In this document: positions 7,823 to 15,084 of the stretch, piece after piece | Layout: each line of letters opens with the position of its first letter | Numbering within the stretch: the stretch's first letter is position 1 | NCBI GenBank assembly: GCA_012840625.1 | Contig: DUSB01000131.1 | Coordinates: forward strand, 1-18,089 | Length of the DNA: 18,089 nucleotides | Direction of reading: 5' to 3' | Source of the DNA: Syntrophomonadaceae bacterium | GTDB lineage: Bacteria; Bacillota; Syntrophomonadia; Syntrophomonadales; Syntrophomonadaceae | Translations under genes and position numbers: made by a program | Notes under the pieces: generated by a model | Database searches by the model: none | What the model was told of the DNA's origin: nothing | The model's input: the letters and a program-made list of their open reading frames with translations, nothing else

Positions 7823-7850
7823 ATATTATATCAAAAAGGAAAGCAATCAA
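7823..7850 (-). promoter_or_regulatory. Candidate sigma-A promoter for gatCAB and the downstream metabolic genes
   Basis: On the minus strand TTGATT (7845-7850) is followed after 16 bases by TAATAT (7823-7828); a perfect TATAAT sits two bases upstream (7825-7830), 14 bases from the -35. It lies about 40 bases before the gatC ribosome site. The exact register is uncertain. Confidence 0.55.
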
Positions 7851-7891
7851 CTAACCTTTCCACTGTATACAAAAAATAACTCTGTAGAAAT

Positions 7892-8581
7892 TTAGAGGGG
7901 CAGATGCTGAAATAGTATCATAATGAAAGGAAGAATCAACAATCCGGGCAGCAGATTCGCCACTCGTATCCTGGTGATTCCTATAATATTGGTTCCAATT
8001 CCAGCAATAAGGACTCCCCCCAGCGCGGTCATATTGTTTAACAGCGCGTCGGTAAAAAAAGGCTGCAAAAAGCCAGCACATAAAGTAATGGCACCTTGAT
8101 ATAAGAGCACAGGAATGGCCGAAAAAAGCACCCCCGCCCCCATAGAAGCCGCAAAAATCAGAGCTGAAATCCCATCCAGCATAGATTTCAAAAGTAAAAT
8201 ATCGTAATGATCGGTGAGCCCATCTTCCAGCGCTCCTAAAACCGCCATGGCTCCAACACAAAAAACCAGGGTGGCTGAAATAAATCCCTTGGAAAATTGA
8301 CTGTCACCATGAGCTATTTTTTTTTGCATCCACTCGCCCAGTTTTTCCAGTCTGCCCTCCCAGGCTCTCCATTCACCAATTACGGCACCTAAAGCTATAC
8401 TTAATCCAATGACCGGCAGGCTCTCGCCCTTAAATCCATACTGCAGGCCAATAACTAAAACCAGCAATCCTAAACCATCCTGCATGGTACGAATCACAGT
8501 ATCAGAAATACCTTTACGAAACAGAAGTCCTATAGAACCTGCTATAACGATGGAAAACGCGTTTACAATCGTTCCGGTCAC
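7892..8581 (-). CDS. DUF554 family integral membrane protein (YdfK/YqgA-like)
   Basis: Membrane protein of 229 residues with about seven or eight hydrophobic segments: roughly 3-21, 33-50, 55-70, 98-116, 130-150, 152-172, 183-203 and 206-226. The family hallmark is seen: an N-terminal GTIVNAFSIVIAGSIGLL, CVGAMAVLGALEDGL near 107-121, KSMLDGISALIFA near 131-143, SAIPVLLYQG near 153-162, and a late GGVLIAGIGTN. The function of DUF554 proteins is not established; transport has been suggested on topology alone. I chose the GTG at 8581 because GGAGG lies eight bases upstream and the protein then starts like its relatives. The earlier in-frame GTG at 8602 would have no ribosome site. It is flanked by the ligA terminator and the gat promoter, so it is probably transcribed alone. 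Confidence 0.85.
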   Translation of the reverse strand: MTGTIVNAFSIVIAGSIGLLFRKGISDTVIRTMQDGLGLLVLVIGLQYGFKGESLPVIGLSIALGAVIGEWRAWEGRLEKLGEWMQKKIAHGDSQFSKGFISATLVFCVGAMAVLGALEDGLTDHYDILLLKSMLDGISALIFAASMGAGVLFSAIPVLLYQGAITLCAGFLQPFFTDALLNNMTALGGVLIAGIGTNIIGITRIRVANLLPGLLILPFIMILFQHLPL

Positions 8582-8613
8582 CCTGCCAACCTCCACACTC
8601 ACAGATGCAAATG

Positions 8614-8619
8614 ATTATA
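8614..8619 (-). promoter_or_regulatory. Candidate -10 element for the DUF554 gene
   Basis: A perfect TATAAT on the minus strand lies about 33 bases before the GTG start, downstream of the ligA terminator. No good -35 is found at 16-18 bases; a TTGACG is only 10 bases upstream. It would make sense as a separate start for this gene, but the support is partial. Confidence 0.3.
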
Positions 8620-8631
8620 ACCCATGGTTCG

Positions 8632-8673
8632 TCAAAAAGAAATGGCTTTCATGACACAGCATGAAAGTCATTT
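8632..8673 (-). terminator. Intrinsic terminator after ligA
   Basis: A hairpin has arms at 8640-8653 and 8660-8673 around a 6-base loop. The core is CATGAAAG/CTTTCATG, with one mismatch read on the minus strand. In the direction of ligA transcription it is followed by TCTTTTTG. Ts also follow the hairpin in the other direction, so it could act both ways, but no plus-strand gene is present. Confidence 0.75.
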
Positions 8674-8699
8674 TTACCAGCAAGCTATATCAAGATGTC

Positions 8700-10709
8700 T
8701 TATTGACCGTTTTCCTGTAGTAATTGTAGAAAGTGTTTTTCATCTAATATCGGCACCCCCAGTGCCACCGCCCGATCGTATTTACTACCCGGTTCATCTC
8801 CAACTACCACGTAGGCAGTCTTTTTGCTCACCGAGGCACTGGTTTTTCCCCCTAAAGCCTCGATTTTTTCACTGGCTTCCTTGCGAGTCATGGATGCCAG
8901 CGTACCAGTTAAAACAAAGGTTTTCCCTTTCCAGGGCAGGTCGGCCGCTGTAGAACTCCCTGAATTGAACTCCTGCATAGGCAGACCCAGCTCTTTCAAA
9001 CGCAGAATGGTTTGCCGGTTACGCGGTTCAGCAAAGAAATTAACCAGGCTCTCAGCCATTTTAGGCCCTACTTCGGGAATAGCCATATAATCATCTGCCT
9101 GCATCTCAAAAAACTGTTCCATGCTGGTGATCTCTTGCGTTAAGGCACGAGCCGTTTTAGCACCAATATGCCGTATCCCCAGAGCGGTGAGCAAACGATG
9201 GAGCGGCCGCTGCTTACTCTTTTCCAGCGCGTCAAGAAGATTTTGCGCTGATTTGGGTCCCATTCGTTCCAGTTCCAGCAAAGATTCCATTGTTAAAGTA
9301 TATAAATCAGCGATATCGTTAACCAAGCCCCTGTCAACCAGCTGGTTGACGACAGCAGGTCCCAGACCTTCAATATCCATCGCATCTCGGGAAGCAAAAA
9401 AGACCAGGCTTTCCTTTAACCTGGCCGGGCAATTGATGTTTTCACATCGGTAAGCTACTTCTCCCTCCAGGCGTACCACCTGACTATGACAAACTGGACA
9501 TTCCTCAGGTGCCAGGATCTCCTGCTCCTGCTCCTGTCCTGTTCTTTCTTCCTTCAGAGGGCGTATAATTTCGGGAATAATATCTCCCGCCTTATGAACC
9601 AGTACATGATCCCCAATACGAATATCTTTTTCTTTAATCAGATCAAAATTGTGCAGGCTAGCACGGGCAACCGTGGTCCCCGCCAGCTGAACAGGATCCA
9701 GTAAAGCTGTAGGGGTAATAATACCAGTGCGTCCAACATTAAGCTCTATACCGCGCAGGACAGTAGTTTTTTCTTCGGCAGCAAACTTATAGGCAATAGC
9801 CCAGCGCGGACTGCGGGCTGTTTGTCCCAACTGTGTACGCGGAGCCAGAGGATTCAGTTTAACAACCATACCATCTATTTCATAAGGCAGCTCATGCCTT
9901 TTTTCTTCATACTCCAGGCAGAACTCATAAACATCTTGAATCGTATCGCAAGACTTGGTCAGTGGATTGGTTGGTAAACCCTGCTCCTGTAAAAAGAGCA
10001 ACATTTCTTCCTGGCTGGATAGCGAATACTCTTCCAGCAGGAGAATATCATATACAAAAGCAGCCAGAGCACGACCAGCCGTAACAGCAGGATCCAGTTG
10101 ACGTAGTGATCCCGCCGCAGCATTACGGGGATTAGCAAAAACCCGCTCCCCTTTTTCTTCTTTCTCTGTATTTAAACGCAAAAATTCGCGCTTGGGCATA
10201 AAGATTTCTCCCCGTACCTCCAGCCTCTTCAGGGGGTCATGCAAACGCAGGGGGATGCTTTTGATGGTACGAACATTGGCGGTAACATCTTCACCGTTTA
10301 TTCCATCACCGCGAGTCGCTGCCCGAGCAAGTATACCTTCTTCATAGGTGATAGCCACAGAGACACCATCAATTTTAAGTTCTACCAGATAACTTGCCTG
10401 AGGAACAACTCGGCGAATTCTGCGATCAAACTCCTGTAAGTCCGCAAAAGAAAAAGCATTTTCCAGGCTGAGTAGAGCAGTACTGTGTTTTACCGTCCTA
10501 AAACCCTCCCGCGGCTTTCCCCCTACCCGCTGGGTGGGGGAATCGGGAGGTACATCAGCAGGATATTTCTGCTCCAATTGGCACAGCTCCCACATTAAGC
10601 GATCATATTCTGTATCACTAATCAGAGGATCATCTAAAACATAGTAATGATAGTCCAGTTTACGGATCTCATCTCGTAAGGTGATCATTCTACGTTGATC
10701 CGCTTCCAC
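8700..10709 (-). CDS. ligA: NAD+-dependent DNA ligase
   Basis: Seals nicks during replication and repair with NAD+ as cofactor. The 669 residues have the full domain order. Domain Ia is HYYVLDDPLISDTEYD (21-36). The adenylation domain carries the active-site lysine K112 in LKIDG and RGEIF (166-170). The OB fold follows near 320-400. The zinc finger is C404, C407, C422, C427. Helix-hairpin-helix repeats lie at about 440-560, and a BRCT domain at about 592-669 (GKTFVLTGTL, ALGGKTSASVSKKT). The start is GTG at 10709 with AGGAGG seven bases upstream. It follows pcrA by 171 nt, the same gene pair as in Bacillus, and is closed by a terminator. Confidence 0.98.
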   Translation of the reverse strand: MEADQRRMITLRDEIRKLDYHYYVLDDPLISDTEYDRLMWELCQLEQKYPADVPPDSPTQRVGGKPREGFRTVKHSTALLSLENAFSFADLQEFDRRIRRVVPQASYLVELKIDGVSVAITYEEGILARAATRGDGINGEDVTANVRTIKSIPLRLHDPLKRLEVRGEIFMPKREFLRLNTEKEEKGERVFANPRNAAAGSLRQLDPAVTAGRALAAFVYDILLLEEYSLSSQEEMLLFLQEQGLPTNPLTKSCDTIQDVYEFCLEYEEKRHELPYEIDGMVVKLNPLAPRTQLGQTARSPRWAIAYKFAAEEKTTVLRGIELNVGRTGIITPTALLDPVQLAGTTVARASLHNFDLIKEKDIRIGDHVLVHKAGDIIPEIIRPLKEERTGQEQEQEILAPEECPVCHSQVVRLEGEVAYRCENINCPARLKESLVFFASRDAMDIEGLGPAVVNQLVDRGLVNDIADLYTLTMESLLELERMGPKSAQNLLDALEKSKQRPLHRLLTALGIRHIGAKTARALTQEITSMEQFFEMQADDYMAIPEVGPKMAESLVNFFAEPRNRQTILRLKELGLPMQEFNSGSSTAADLPWKGKTFVLTGTLASMTRKEASEKIEALGGKTSASVSKKTAYVVVGDEPGSKYDRAVALGVPILDEKHFLQLLQENGQ

Positions 10710-10752
10710 ACGTACTCCTCCTCAAGCTTTAATCAAAAAGTTTATTTTGTAT

Positions 10753-10775
10753 AATCCTTATTGCGTTTAAGGATT
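10753..10775 (-). other. Perfect hairpin upstream of ligA without a T tract
   Basis: AATCCTTA (10753-10760) and TAAGGATT (10768-10775) form an 8-bp stem around a 7-base loop in the pcrA-ligA gap. No run of Ts follows in either direction, so it is not a standard terminator. It could be an mRNA stability or processing element. Confidence 0.45.
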
Positions 10776-10870
10776 TATTGTTTGCAGAAAAATGACTTCT
10801 CGCCCCAGCTGAGCATGCCACCAGCCGGACTGATATAAAGCTGCTGTCTTAGCCAGACGTTTTTAGCCAT
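10775..10870 (-). CDS. Doubtful 31-residue reading frame between pcrA and ligA
   Basis: An ATG at 10870, 10 bases after the pcrA stop, opens a 31-codon frame rich in aromatic and glycine residues (WLRQQLYISPAGG, LSWGEKSFFC). No ribosome site is at a usable distance; the nearest GGAG is about 22 bases away inside pcrA. A second frame on the same strand (10767-10862), without a start codon, also reads like protein (ALYQSGWWHAQLGREVIFLQ). One of them may be a tiny gene or a decayed remnant; chance is equally possible. I recognise neither. Confidence 0.15.
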   Translation of the reverse strand: MAKNVWLRQQLYISPAGGMLSWGEKSFFCKQ

Positions 10871-10880
10871 AGCTGATCTT

Positions 10881-12977
10881 TTAACTTATTTTCTCCAGGG
10901 GAGCTATATCTAAACGCAAAGTACGTGTTCCAGCCCGATCAAATTCAACCACTGCCAGTTCTTCTGTTTCTTCTTCTACAATCGATAAAACCATACCGGC
11001 TCCAAATTTGCGGTGTAAGACACGATCACCCTCTTCGATATTTCCTCCCTTACGTTCTCTATGTCCGGGCTTACGAATCAGATCAGAGGGAATCTCCTGT
11101 AGAAACCTGGAGGGAGGATTGTTGCGTTCATAACCGTATAATAGTCGGGAAACCGTATTGGTTAATATCAATTTTTCGCATGCACGGGTAATCCCGACAT
11201 AGCATAATCGACGCTCCTCTTCCATTTCTTCCTTGGTTTCTGCCTTATAAGAGGGAAATACGCCTTCTTCCATGCCGGTCATAAAGACCACTGGGAATTC
11301 CAGACCCTTGGCCCCATGGTAAGTCATAAGTTGAACTGATTCAGTAGCATCAACATCATCACTATCCTGCACCAGAGCTATACGGGCCAGGAAATCTTCC
11401 AGACCTTCACCACCCTCTTTTTCAAATTCGATAGCCAGAGAACGAAATTCCTGGAGATTTTCAATCCTGGCTTGTGCTTCAACTGAATTATTACGCTCCA
11501 GATCTTCCAGGTAGCCGCTGCGCTCTAAAACTTGATCAATTATGTTGCGCAGCGCTTCACCCGAATCATTCAAAGCTCTAAAGTCAATAATCATTTCATA
11601 AAATTCTTGCAGCTGGGCTGTCATCTTTTTACCAATACCGGGTATATCTTCTGCCTGTTCAAGCGCATCTAAAATATTTAACTCTTGTTCAGCCGCATAA
11701 TTTTCAATTTTTTCAATACTTTTTTCTCCTATACCCCTTTTGGGAATATTAATAATGCGGCGAAAACTGAGCCGATCTCTCCCATTAACGATTAATCTAA
11801 GATAAGCAATTAAATCCTTAATTTCCTTGCGCTCATAGAAACGCCGCGCACCAACAATTTCATAGGGTATAAAGCGCCTTACCATGGCTTCCTCTAAAAT
11901 TCGAGATTGGGCATGAGTACGATAAAATACGGCAAAATCATTATAATGACGGTTGCCTCTATCCACCATATCGGCAATCGAATCCGCTACAAACTGCGCT
12001 TCCTGAAAAGAATCCGCCGCCGAGTAGCAGGTAATAAGATCTCCCAGGTCTTTGATGGTGGTTAGTTCTTTTTTCTCACGGTCAGTATTATTTTTGATCA
12101 CTGCATTGGCAGCAGCAATAATACAGCGTGTTGATCGGTAATTGGTCAGGAGTTTTACCATATGTGTCTGCGGATAATCATCTAAAAATCGCTGCACATT
12201 GTAGGGCTCCGCCCCACGCCAGCTGTAAATTGACTGATCCGGATCACCAACCACAAAGATATTGTTATGCCTAGCGGCTAACATTTTGGCCCAGATGTAC
12301 TGCGGATAGTTGGTATCCTGATATTCATCAATCATAATATACTGAAACCAGTTCTGATATTTTTCCAGCACTTCTGGATAGTCTTTAAAAAGCTTGATAC
12401 ATAATACAATTAAATCTTCAAAATCTAACGCATTAAATTCCTTTAAGCGGGCATTATAAATACGATACATTCTATAGTATTTTTCCTGCACCGCCGGCGA
12501 AAGTTTGATGCTCTCAAAGTACTTCTGTACATCCTGCAGACTATTTTTGGCTCCCTTAATAGCATGAAGAATCTCTTCCGGCTTGGTTTCATAGTCATCT
12601 TCTTCTTTTAAAATTTCTTTCATGAGCATCTTACAATCGGCTTCATCAACAATGTTAAAATTACGCTCATAACCCAGATGATGAATATCCATGCGCAATA
12701 TACGATAACAGGCTGCATGGAAGGTGTGTATCCAATACCCATCAAAATCAGGTACCAGTTCTTCCACACGATGACGCATTTCTTTAGCCGCCTTATTCGT
12801 AAAAGTAATGGCCAGAATAGAATTAGTTTCTACGCCGCGACTTATTAAATAAGCCATGCGGTGGGCTAAGACCCTTGTCTTACCGGAACCTGCACCAGCC
12901 AGAACCATACATGGACCATCAAAATGCAGCACAGCTTCTTTTTGCTGAGCATTAAGGTCTTCTAATAACTCAATCAT
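10881..12977 (-). CDS. pcrA: ATP-dependent DNA helicase PcrA/UvrD
   Basis: Superfamily 1A 3'-5' helicase that acts in nucleotide excision repair, removal of RecA filaments and resolution of replication-transcription conflicts. Its 698 residues carry all helicase motifs: Q motif LNAQQKEAV (8-16), Walker A GAGSGKTR (28-35), Ia TFTNKAAKEM (59-67), II DEYQDTN (217-223), III GDPDQSIYSWRGA (244-256), IV NYRS (279-282), V MTYHGAKGLEFPVVF (about 555-569) and VI EERRLCYVGITRA (about 590-602). The tail (about 645-697, EEGDRVLHRKFGAGMVLSI) matches the Tudor-like C-terminal domain of PcrA, which binds RNA polymerase. The linker before it is shorter than in Bacillus PcrA. The ATG at 12977 has GAGGT eight bases upstream. 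No pcrB is adjacent. Confidence 0.97.
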   Translation of the reverse strand: MIELLEDLNAQQKEAVLHFDGPCMVLAGAGSGKTRVLAHRMAYLISRGVETNSILAITFTNKAAKEMRHRVEELVPDFDGYWIHTFHAACYRILRMDIHHLGYERNFNIVDEADCKMLMKEILKEEDDYETKPEEILHAIKGAKNSLQDVQKYFESIKLSPAVQEKYYRMYRIYNARLKEFNALDFEDLIVLCIKLFKDYPEVLEKYQNWFQYIMIDEYQDTNYPQYIWAKMLAARHNNIFVVGDPDQSIYSWRGAEPYNVQRFLDDYPQTHMVKLLTNYRSTRCIIAAANAVIKNNTDREKKELTTIKDLGDLITCYSAADSFQEAQFVADSIADMVDRGNRHYNDFAVFYRTHAQSRILEEAMVRRFIPYEIVGARRFYERKEIKDLIAYLRLIVNGRDRLSFRRIINIPKRGIGEKSIEKIENYAAEQELNILDALEQAEDIPGIGKKMTAQLQEFYEMIIDFRALNDSGEALRNIIDQVLERSGYLEDLERNNSVEAQARIENLQEFRSLAIEFEKEGGEGLEDFLARIALVQDSDDVDATESVQLMTYHGAKGLEFPVVFMTGMEEGVFPSYKAETKEEMEEERRLCYVGITRACEKLILTNTVSRLLYGYERNNPPSRFLQEIPSDLIRKPGHRERKGGNIEEGDRVLHRKFGAGMVLSIVEEETEELAVVEFDRAGTRTLRLDIAPLEKIS

Positions 12978-13016
12978 GATTTAATACCTCACTTACTGCT
13001 TGATGCACTCAAAATA

Positions 13017-13025
13017 ATCATACCA
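13017..13025 (-). promoter_or_regulatory. Candidate extended -10 promoter of pcrA
   Basis: TGGTATGAT on the minus strand is an extended -10 (TGn before TATGAT) about 40 bases from the pcrA start and downstream of the previous gene's terminator. The -35 region is weak (TTCTGA at 17 bases), which is common for extended -10 promoters. Confidence 0.45.
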
Positions 13026-13057
13026 CAAAGCATGCTGGCTCAGAAAATACATCAAAC

Positions 13058-13097
13058 AAAAAAAGACTCCTGGCAGGGAATTTATACCAGGAGTCTT
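13058..13097 (-). terminator. Strong intrinsic terminator after the unknown gene
   Basis: A perfect 11-bp stem, CCAGGAGTCTT (13087-13097) with AAGACTCCTGG (13063-13073), encloses a 13-base loop. Read on the minus strand it is followed by a run of seven Ts (13058-13064). It separates the unknown gene from pcrA. Confidence 0.9.
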
Positions 13098-13111
13098 GCC
13101 TCAATACATCG

Positions 13112-13483
13112 TCATTCACTGTTATCAACAGTCTGCTGTACCCGTTGTAAATGATCTAATGATTGCGCCTCAATACCGTCATGCTCAAAGCTAATATCAC
13201 TGGTTATGATTTTCACCTGGTGTTTTGCTACTAAGTGCGTTAAAGTCAGTCCGACCTCTTCTAAAAAAGCTTCGATCACATCATCTCGATCAATGCGTAT
13301 CAACGCGGCGGCTTCAAAATAATACTGAAACGAATTCCCGTTCTGATCTCCTGACGCTCTTTCTGAAAAAACCCTGAATTCTTCAATAAAAATATGAGGA
13401 CTTTTTATCATACGGATCGGCAGCTTGGTTAAAAATTCGCCCTCGGTAACAAATCCTTTAAAAGCAAGCTCTACATGGTACAT
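13112..13483 (-). CDS. Hypothetical protein, 123 residues, unrecognised
   Basis: I do not recognise this protein. It is soluble-looking and acidic, with no signal peptide or membrane segment. The N-terminal part (MYHVELAFKGF...EGEFLTKLPIRM) looks beta-rich; the middle, FQYYFEAAALIRIDRDDVIEAFLEEVGLTL, looks like a strand then a helix; the end is polar. There are no cysteines and no obvious catalytic motif. I chose the ATG at 13483: GGGGG lies seven bases upstream, while the ATG at 13489 is only one base from it. The gene has its own terminator and an intergenic region of its own, so it is probably monocistronic, set between the his operon and pcrA. Codon use looks like that of its neighbours. 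That it is a real gene is supported by the ribosome site, terminator and full-length open frame. Confidence 0.7.
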   Translation of the reverse strand: MYHVELAFKGFVTEGEFLTKLPIRMIKSPHIFIEEFRVFSERASGDQNGNSFQYYFEAAALIRIDRDDVIEAFLEEVGLTLTHLVAKHQVKIITSDISFEHDGIEAQSLDHLQRVQQTVDNSE

Positions 13484-13486
13484 AAT

Positions 13487-13587
13487 CATACCCCCTGCCT
13501 TTAGTTAATAATACCATAGGAATTTCATGTAAACTTGGCAGATTATACCCTATCACATCTTAATACTCGCCTATCCCAGGGGGTATG
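13487..13587. repeat. Perfect 11-bp inverted repeat framing the leader of the unknown gene
   Basis: CATACCCCCTG at 13487-13497 and its exact reverse complement CAGGGGGTATG at 13577-13587 are 79 bases apart. On the minus strand the gene-proximal arm contains the GGGGG ribosome site, and the distal arm lies against the TTGACA -35 element. Confidence 0.7.
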
Positions 13588-13591
13588 TCAA
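13560..13591 (-). promoter_or_regulatory. Candidate promoter and operator for the unknown gene
   Basis: A perfect TTGACA -35 (13586-13591) is followed after 20 bases by TATTAA (13560-13565). The spacer holds TACCCCCTGGGATA, an imperfect dyad of C and G tracts that resembles CsoR-family operators. The long spacer suggests a regulated promoter. Alternatives nearer the gene are TATAAT at 13542-13547 (no -35) and an extended -10 TGGTATTAT at 13508-13516. Confidence 0.35.
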
Positions 13592-13678
13592 GAACTTTGC
13601 AGGTATTTATCTGAATTTTGCGTCAAATACAGTCGATAAGAACAACCCTACCGCCCCTGCTTGACAAGTATGTGTGCT

Positions 13679-14329
13679 TTATGAACGTCTGCTTTGTAAT
13701 TCCGCAAAAATATCAGATAACACAACACCCTGTTCTACCAGCATGACCAGGAGATGATAGATAAGGTCTGCTACCTCATAGCTTACTTCCTCTTTGCTCC
13801 TATTTTTGGCAGCAATAATAACTTCAGCGGATTCCTCGCCAACTTTTTTCAGAATCTTATCCAGACCTTCATTAAAAAGATAGCTGGTATAAGAACCTTC
13901 TGGCCGCTCCTGCTGGCGCTGAAGCAATACATCATAGAGTTCAAATAAAATACCTGGTCCTGCTTTGCCCGCATAGATCTTGTGGGGATCAAACTGTGGT
14001 GCTTCTAATTCCTGTCCCTCCAGGGTGCGGTAAAAACAGGAATGATGTCCGGTATGACAAGCTGCACCGGTCTGTTCAACCAGTACCAACAAGCAATCGG
14101 CATCACAGTCATAGCGAATACTCTTTACTTCCTGTACATGCCCCGAACTCTCTCCCTTCATCCAGAGGGTTTGTCTACTTCTGGAGTAAAACCACGTATA
14201 TCCTGTATCTATCGTTTTATTAAGTGCTTCCTTATTCATATAGGCCATCATCAAGACCTGTCCACTACCATCCTCCTGGATGATGGCCGGAATCAACCCC
14301 TGTTCATCATATTGAATATCAAGCATCAT
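13679..14329 (-). CDS. hisIE: Bifunctional phosphoribosyl-AMP cyclohydrolase / phosphoribosyl-ATP pyrophosphatase
   Basis: Fused enzyme for steps 2 and 3 of histidine synthesis: HisE hydrolyses PR-ATP to PR-AMP, and HisI opens the adenine ring. The HisI part (about 1-107) has metal-binding D74, D76, D78 and C75, C91, C98 in YDCDADCLLVLVEQTG and ACHTGHHSCFYR. The HisE part (about 125-216) has GSYTSYLFNEGLDKILKKVGEE and EVADLIYHLLVML with the metal-binding acidic residues. The ATG at 14329 overlaps the hisF stop in an ATGA arrangement, with GGAGG seven bases upstream. It is the last his gene here; I see no clear terminator after it. Confidence 0.97.
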   Translation of the reverse strand: MMLDIQYDEQGLIPAIIQEDGSGQVLMMAYMNKEALNKTIDTGYTWFYSRSRQTLWMKGESSGHVQEVKSIRYDCDADCLLVLVEQTGAACHTGHHSCFYRTLEGQELEAPQFDPHKIYAGKAGPGILFELYDVLLQRQQERPEGSYTSYLFNEGLDKILKKVGEESAEVIIAAKNRSKEEVSYEVADLIYHLLVMLVEQGVVLSDIFAELQSRRS

Positions 14330-15084
14330 AACCGTACCTCCACTCCTTTGTTCTGCATATACTCTTTGGCCTGACGTATAGTAAACTCGCGGTAATGGAA
14401 GATGGAAGCACAGAGAACCGCATCGGCTTTACCTATTTTACATGCATCCACGAGATCTTGCAGCGTCCCTGCACCCCCCGAGGCTATAATCGGCACCGGA
14501 ACTGCATCCGCTACCGCTGCGGTTAGAGCCAGATCATAACCATCTTTGGTTCCATCTTTGTCCATACTGGTCAAGAGGATCTCACCTGCACCCAGATCGC
14601 AAACCTTACGTGCCCATTCAACTACATCTATACCGGTAGCAGTCTTTCCACCCTGAATATACACTTCCCACTGTTCTTTCCCTTTTTGGCGGGCGTCAAT
14701 GGCCACCACCATACGTTGACTGCCAAAACGCAAAGCCCCTTCCTTGATCAAGGAAGGTTCCCTTATGGCCGCTGAGCTGATGGAAACCTTATCCGCTCCG
14801 GCCTGTATGAGATCACGAATATCATCAAGATTACGGATGCCCCCACCGACAGCAAACGGTATAGAGACTTCTTGCGCCGTCCTGCTGACTAAATCAATCA
14901 TGGTACGACGGCCTTCCGTTGTAGCGGAAATATCAAGAAAAACCAGCTCATCAGCCCCCTCACGTACATAATGGGCTGCTAGTTCTACTGGATCTCCTGC
15001 ATCCTTCAGCTGGTTAAATTTTACTCCCTTAACCACTCGTCCCCCATGAACATCCAGACAAGGAATAATACGTTTTGCTAGCAA
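14326..15084 (-). CDS. hisF: Imidazole glycerol phosphate synthase, cyclase subunit
   Basis: Uses ammonia from the HisH glutaminase to convert PRFAR to imidazole glycerol phosphate and AICAR. It is a 252-residue TIM barrel with catalytic D11 (in PCLDVHGGRVVKG) and D130 (in VVAIDAR), phosphate loops AVGGGIR (78-84) and IIASGGAG, and the DGTKDGYD stretch. The start is TTG at 15084, giving the family-typical LAKRIIPCLDV, with AGGAAGGGG nine bases upstream. It overlaps the end of hisA by 7 nt. The partner gene hisH is not in the window. Confidence 0.97.
   Translation of the reverse strand: MLAKRIIPCLDVHGGRVVKGVKFNQLKDAGDPVELAAHYVREGADELVFLDISATTEGRRTMIDLVSRTAQEVSIPFAVGGGIRNLDDIRDLIQAGADKVSISSAAIREPSLIKEGALRFGSQRMVVAIDARQKGKEQWEVYIQGGKTATGIDVVEWARKVCDLGAGEILLTSMDKDGTKDGYDLALTAAVADAVPVPIIASGGAGTLQDLVDACKIGKADAVLCASIFHYREFTIRQAKEYMQNKGVEVRL

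Noticed and set aside
7785..7850. Longer gatC start at 7850
   Set aside because: The extra 22 residues cover the promoter and are not GatC-like; the ATG at 7784 has AAGGAGG at the right distance.
7851..8261. A 136-codon minus-strand frame overlapping the DUF554 gene
   Set aside because: Out-of-frame shadow of the membrane protein, with an unnatural residue composition (many His, Cys, Trp, Phe).
13592..13678. Terminator after hisIE
   Set aside because: No stem with a following T run was found; only weak 5-6 bp pairings are present, so read-through toward the unknown gene is possible.
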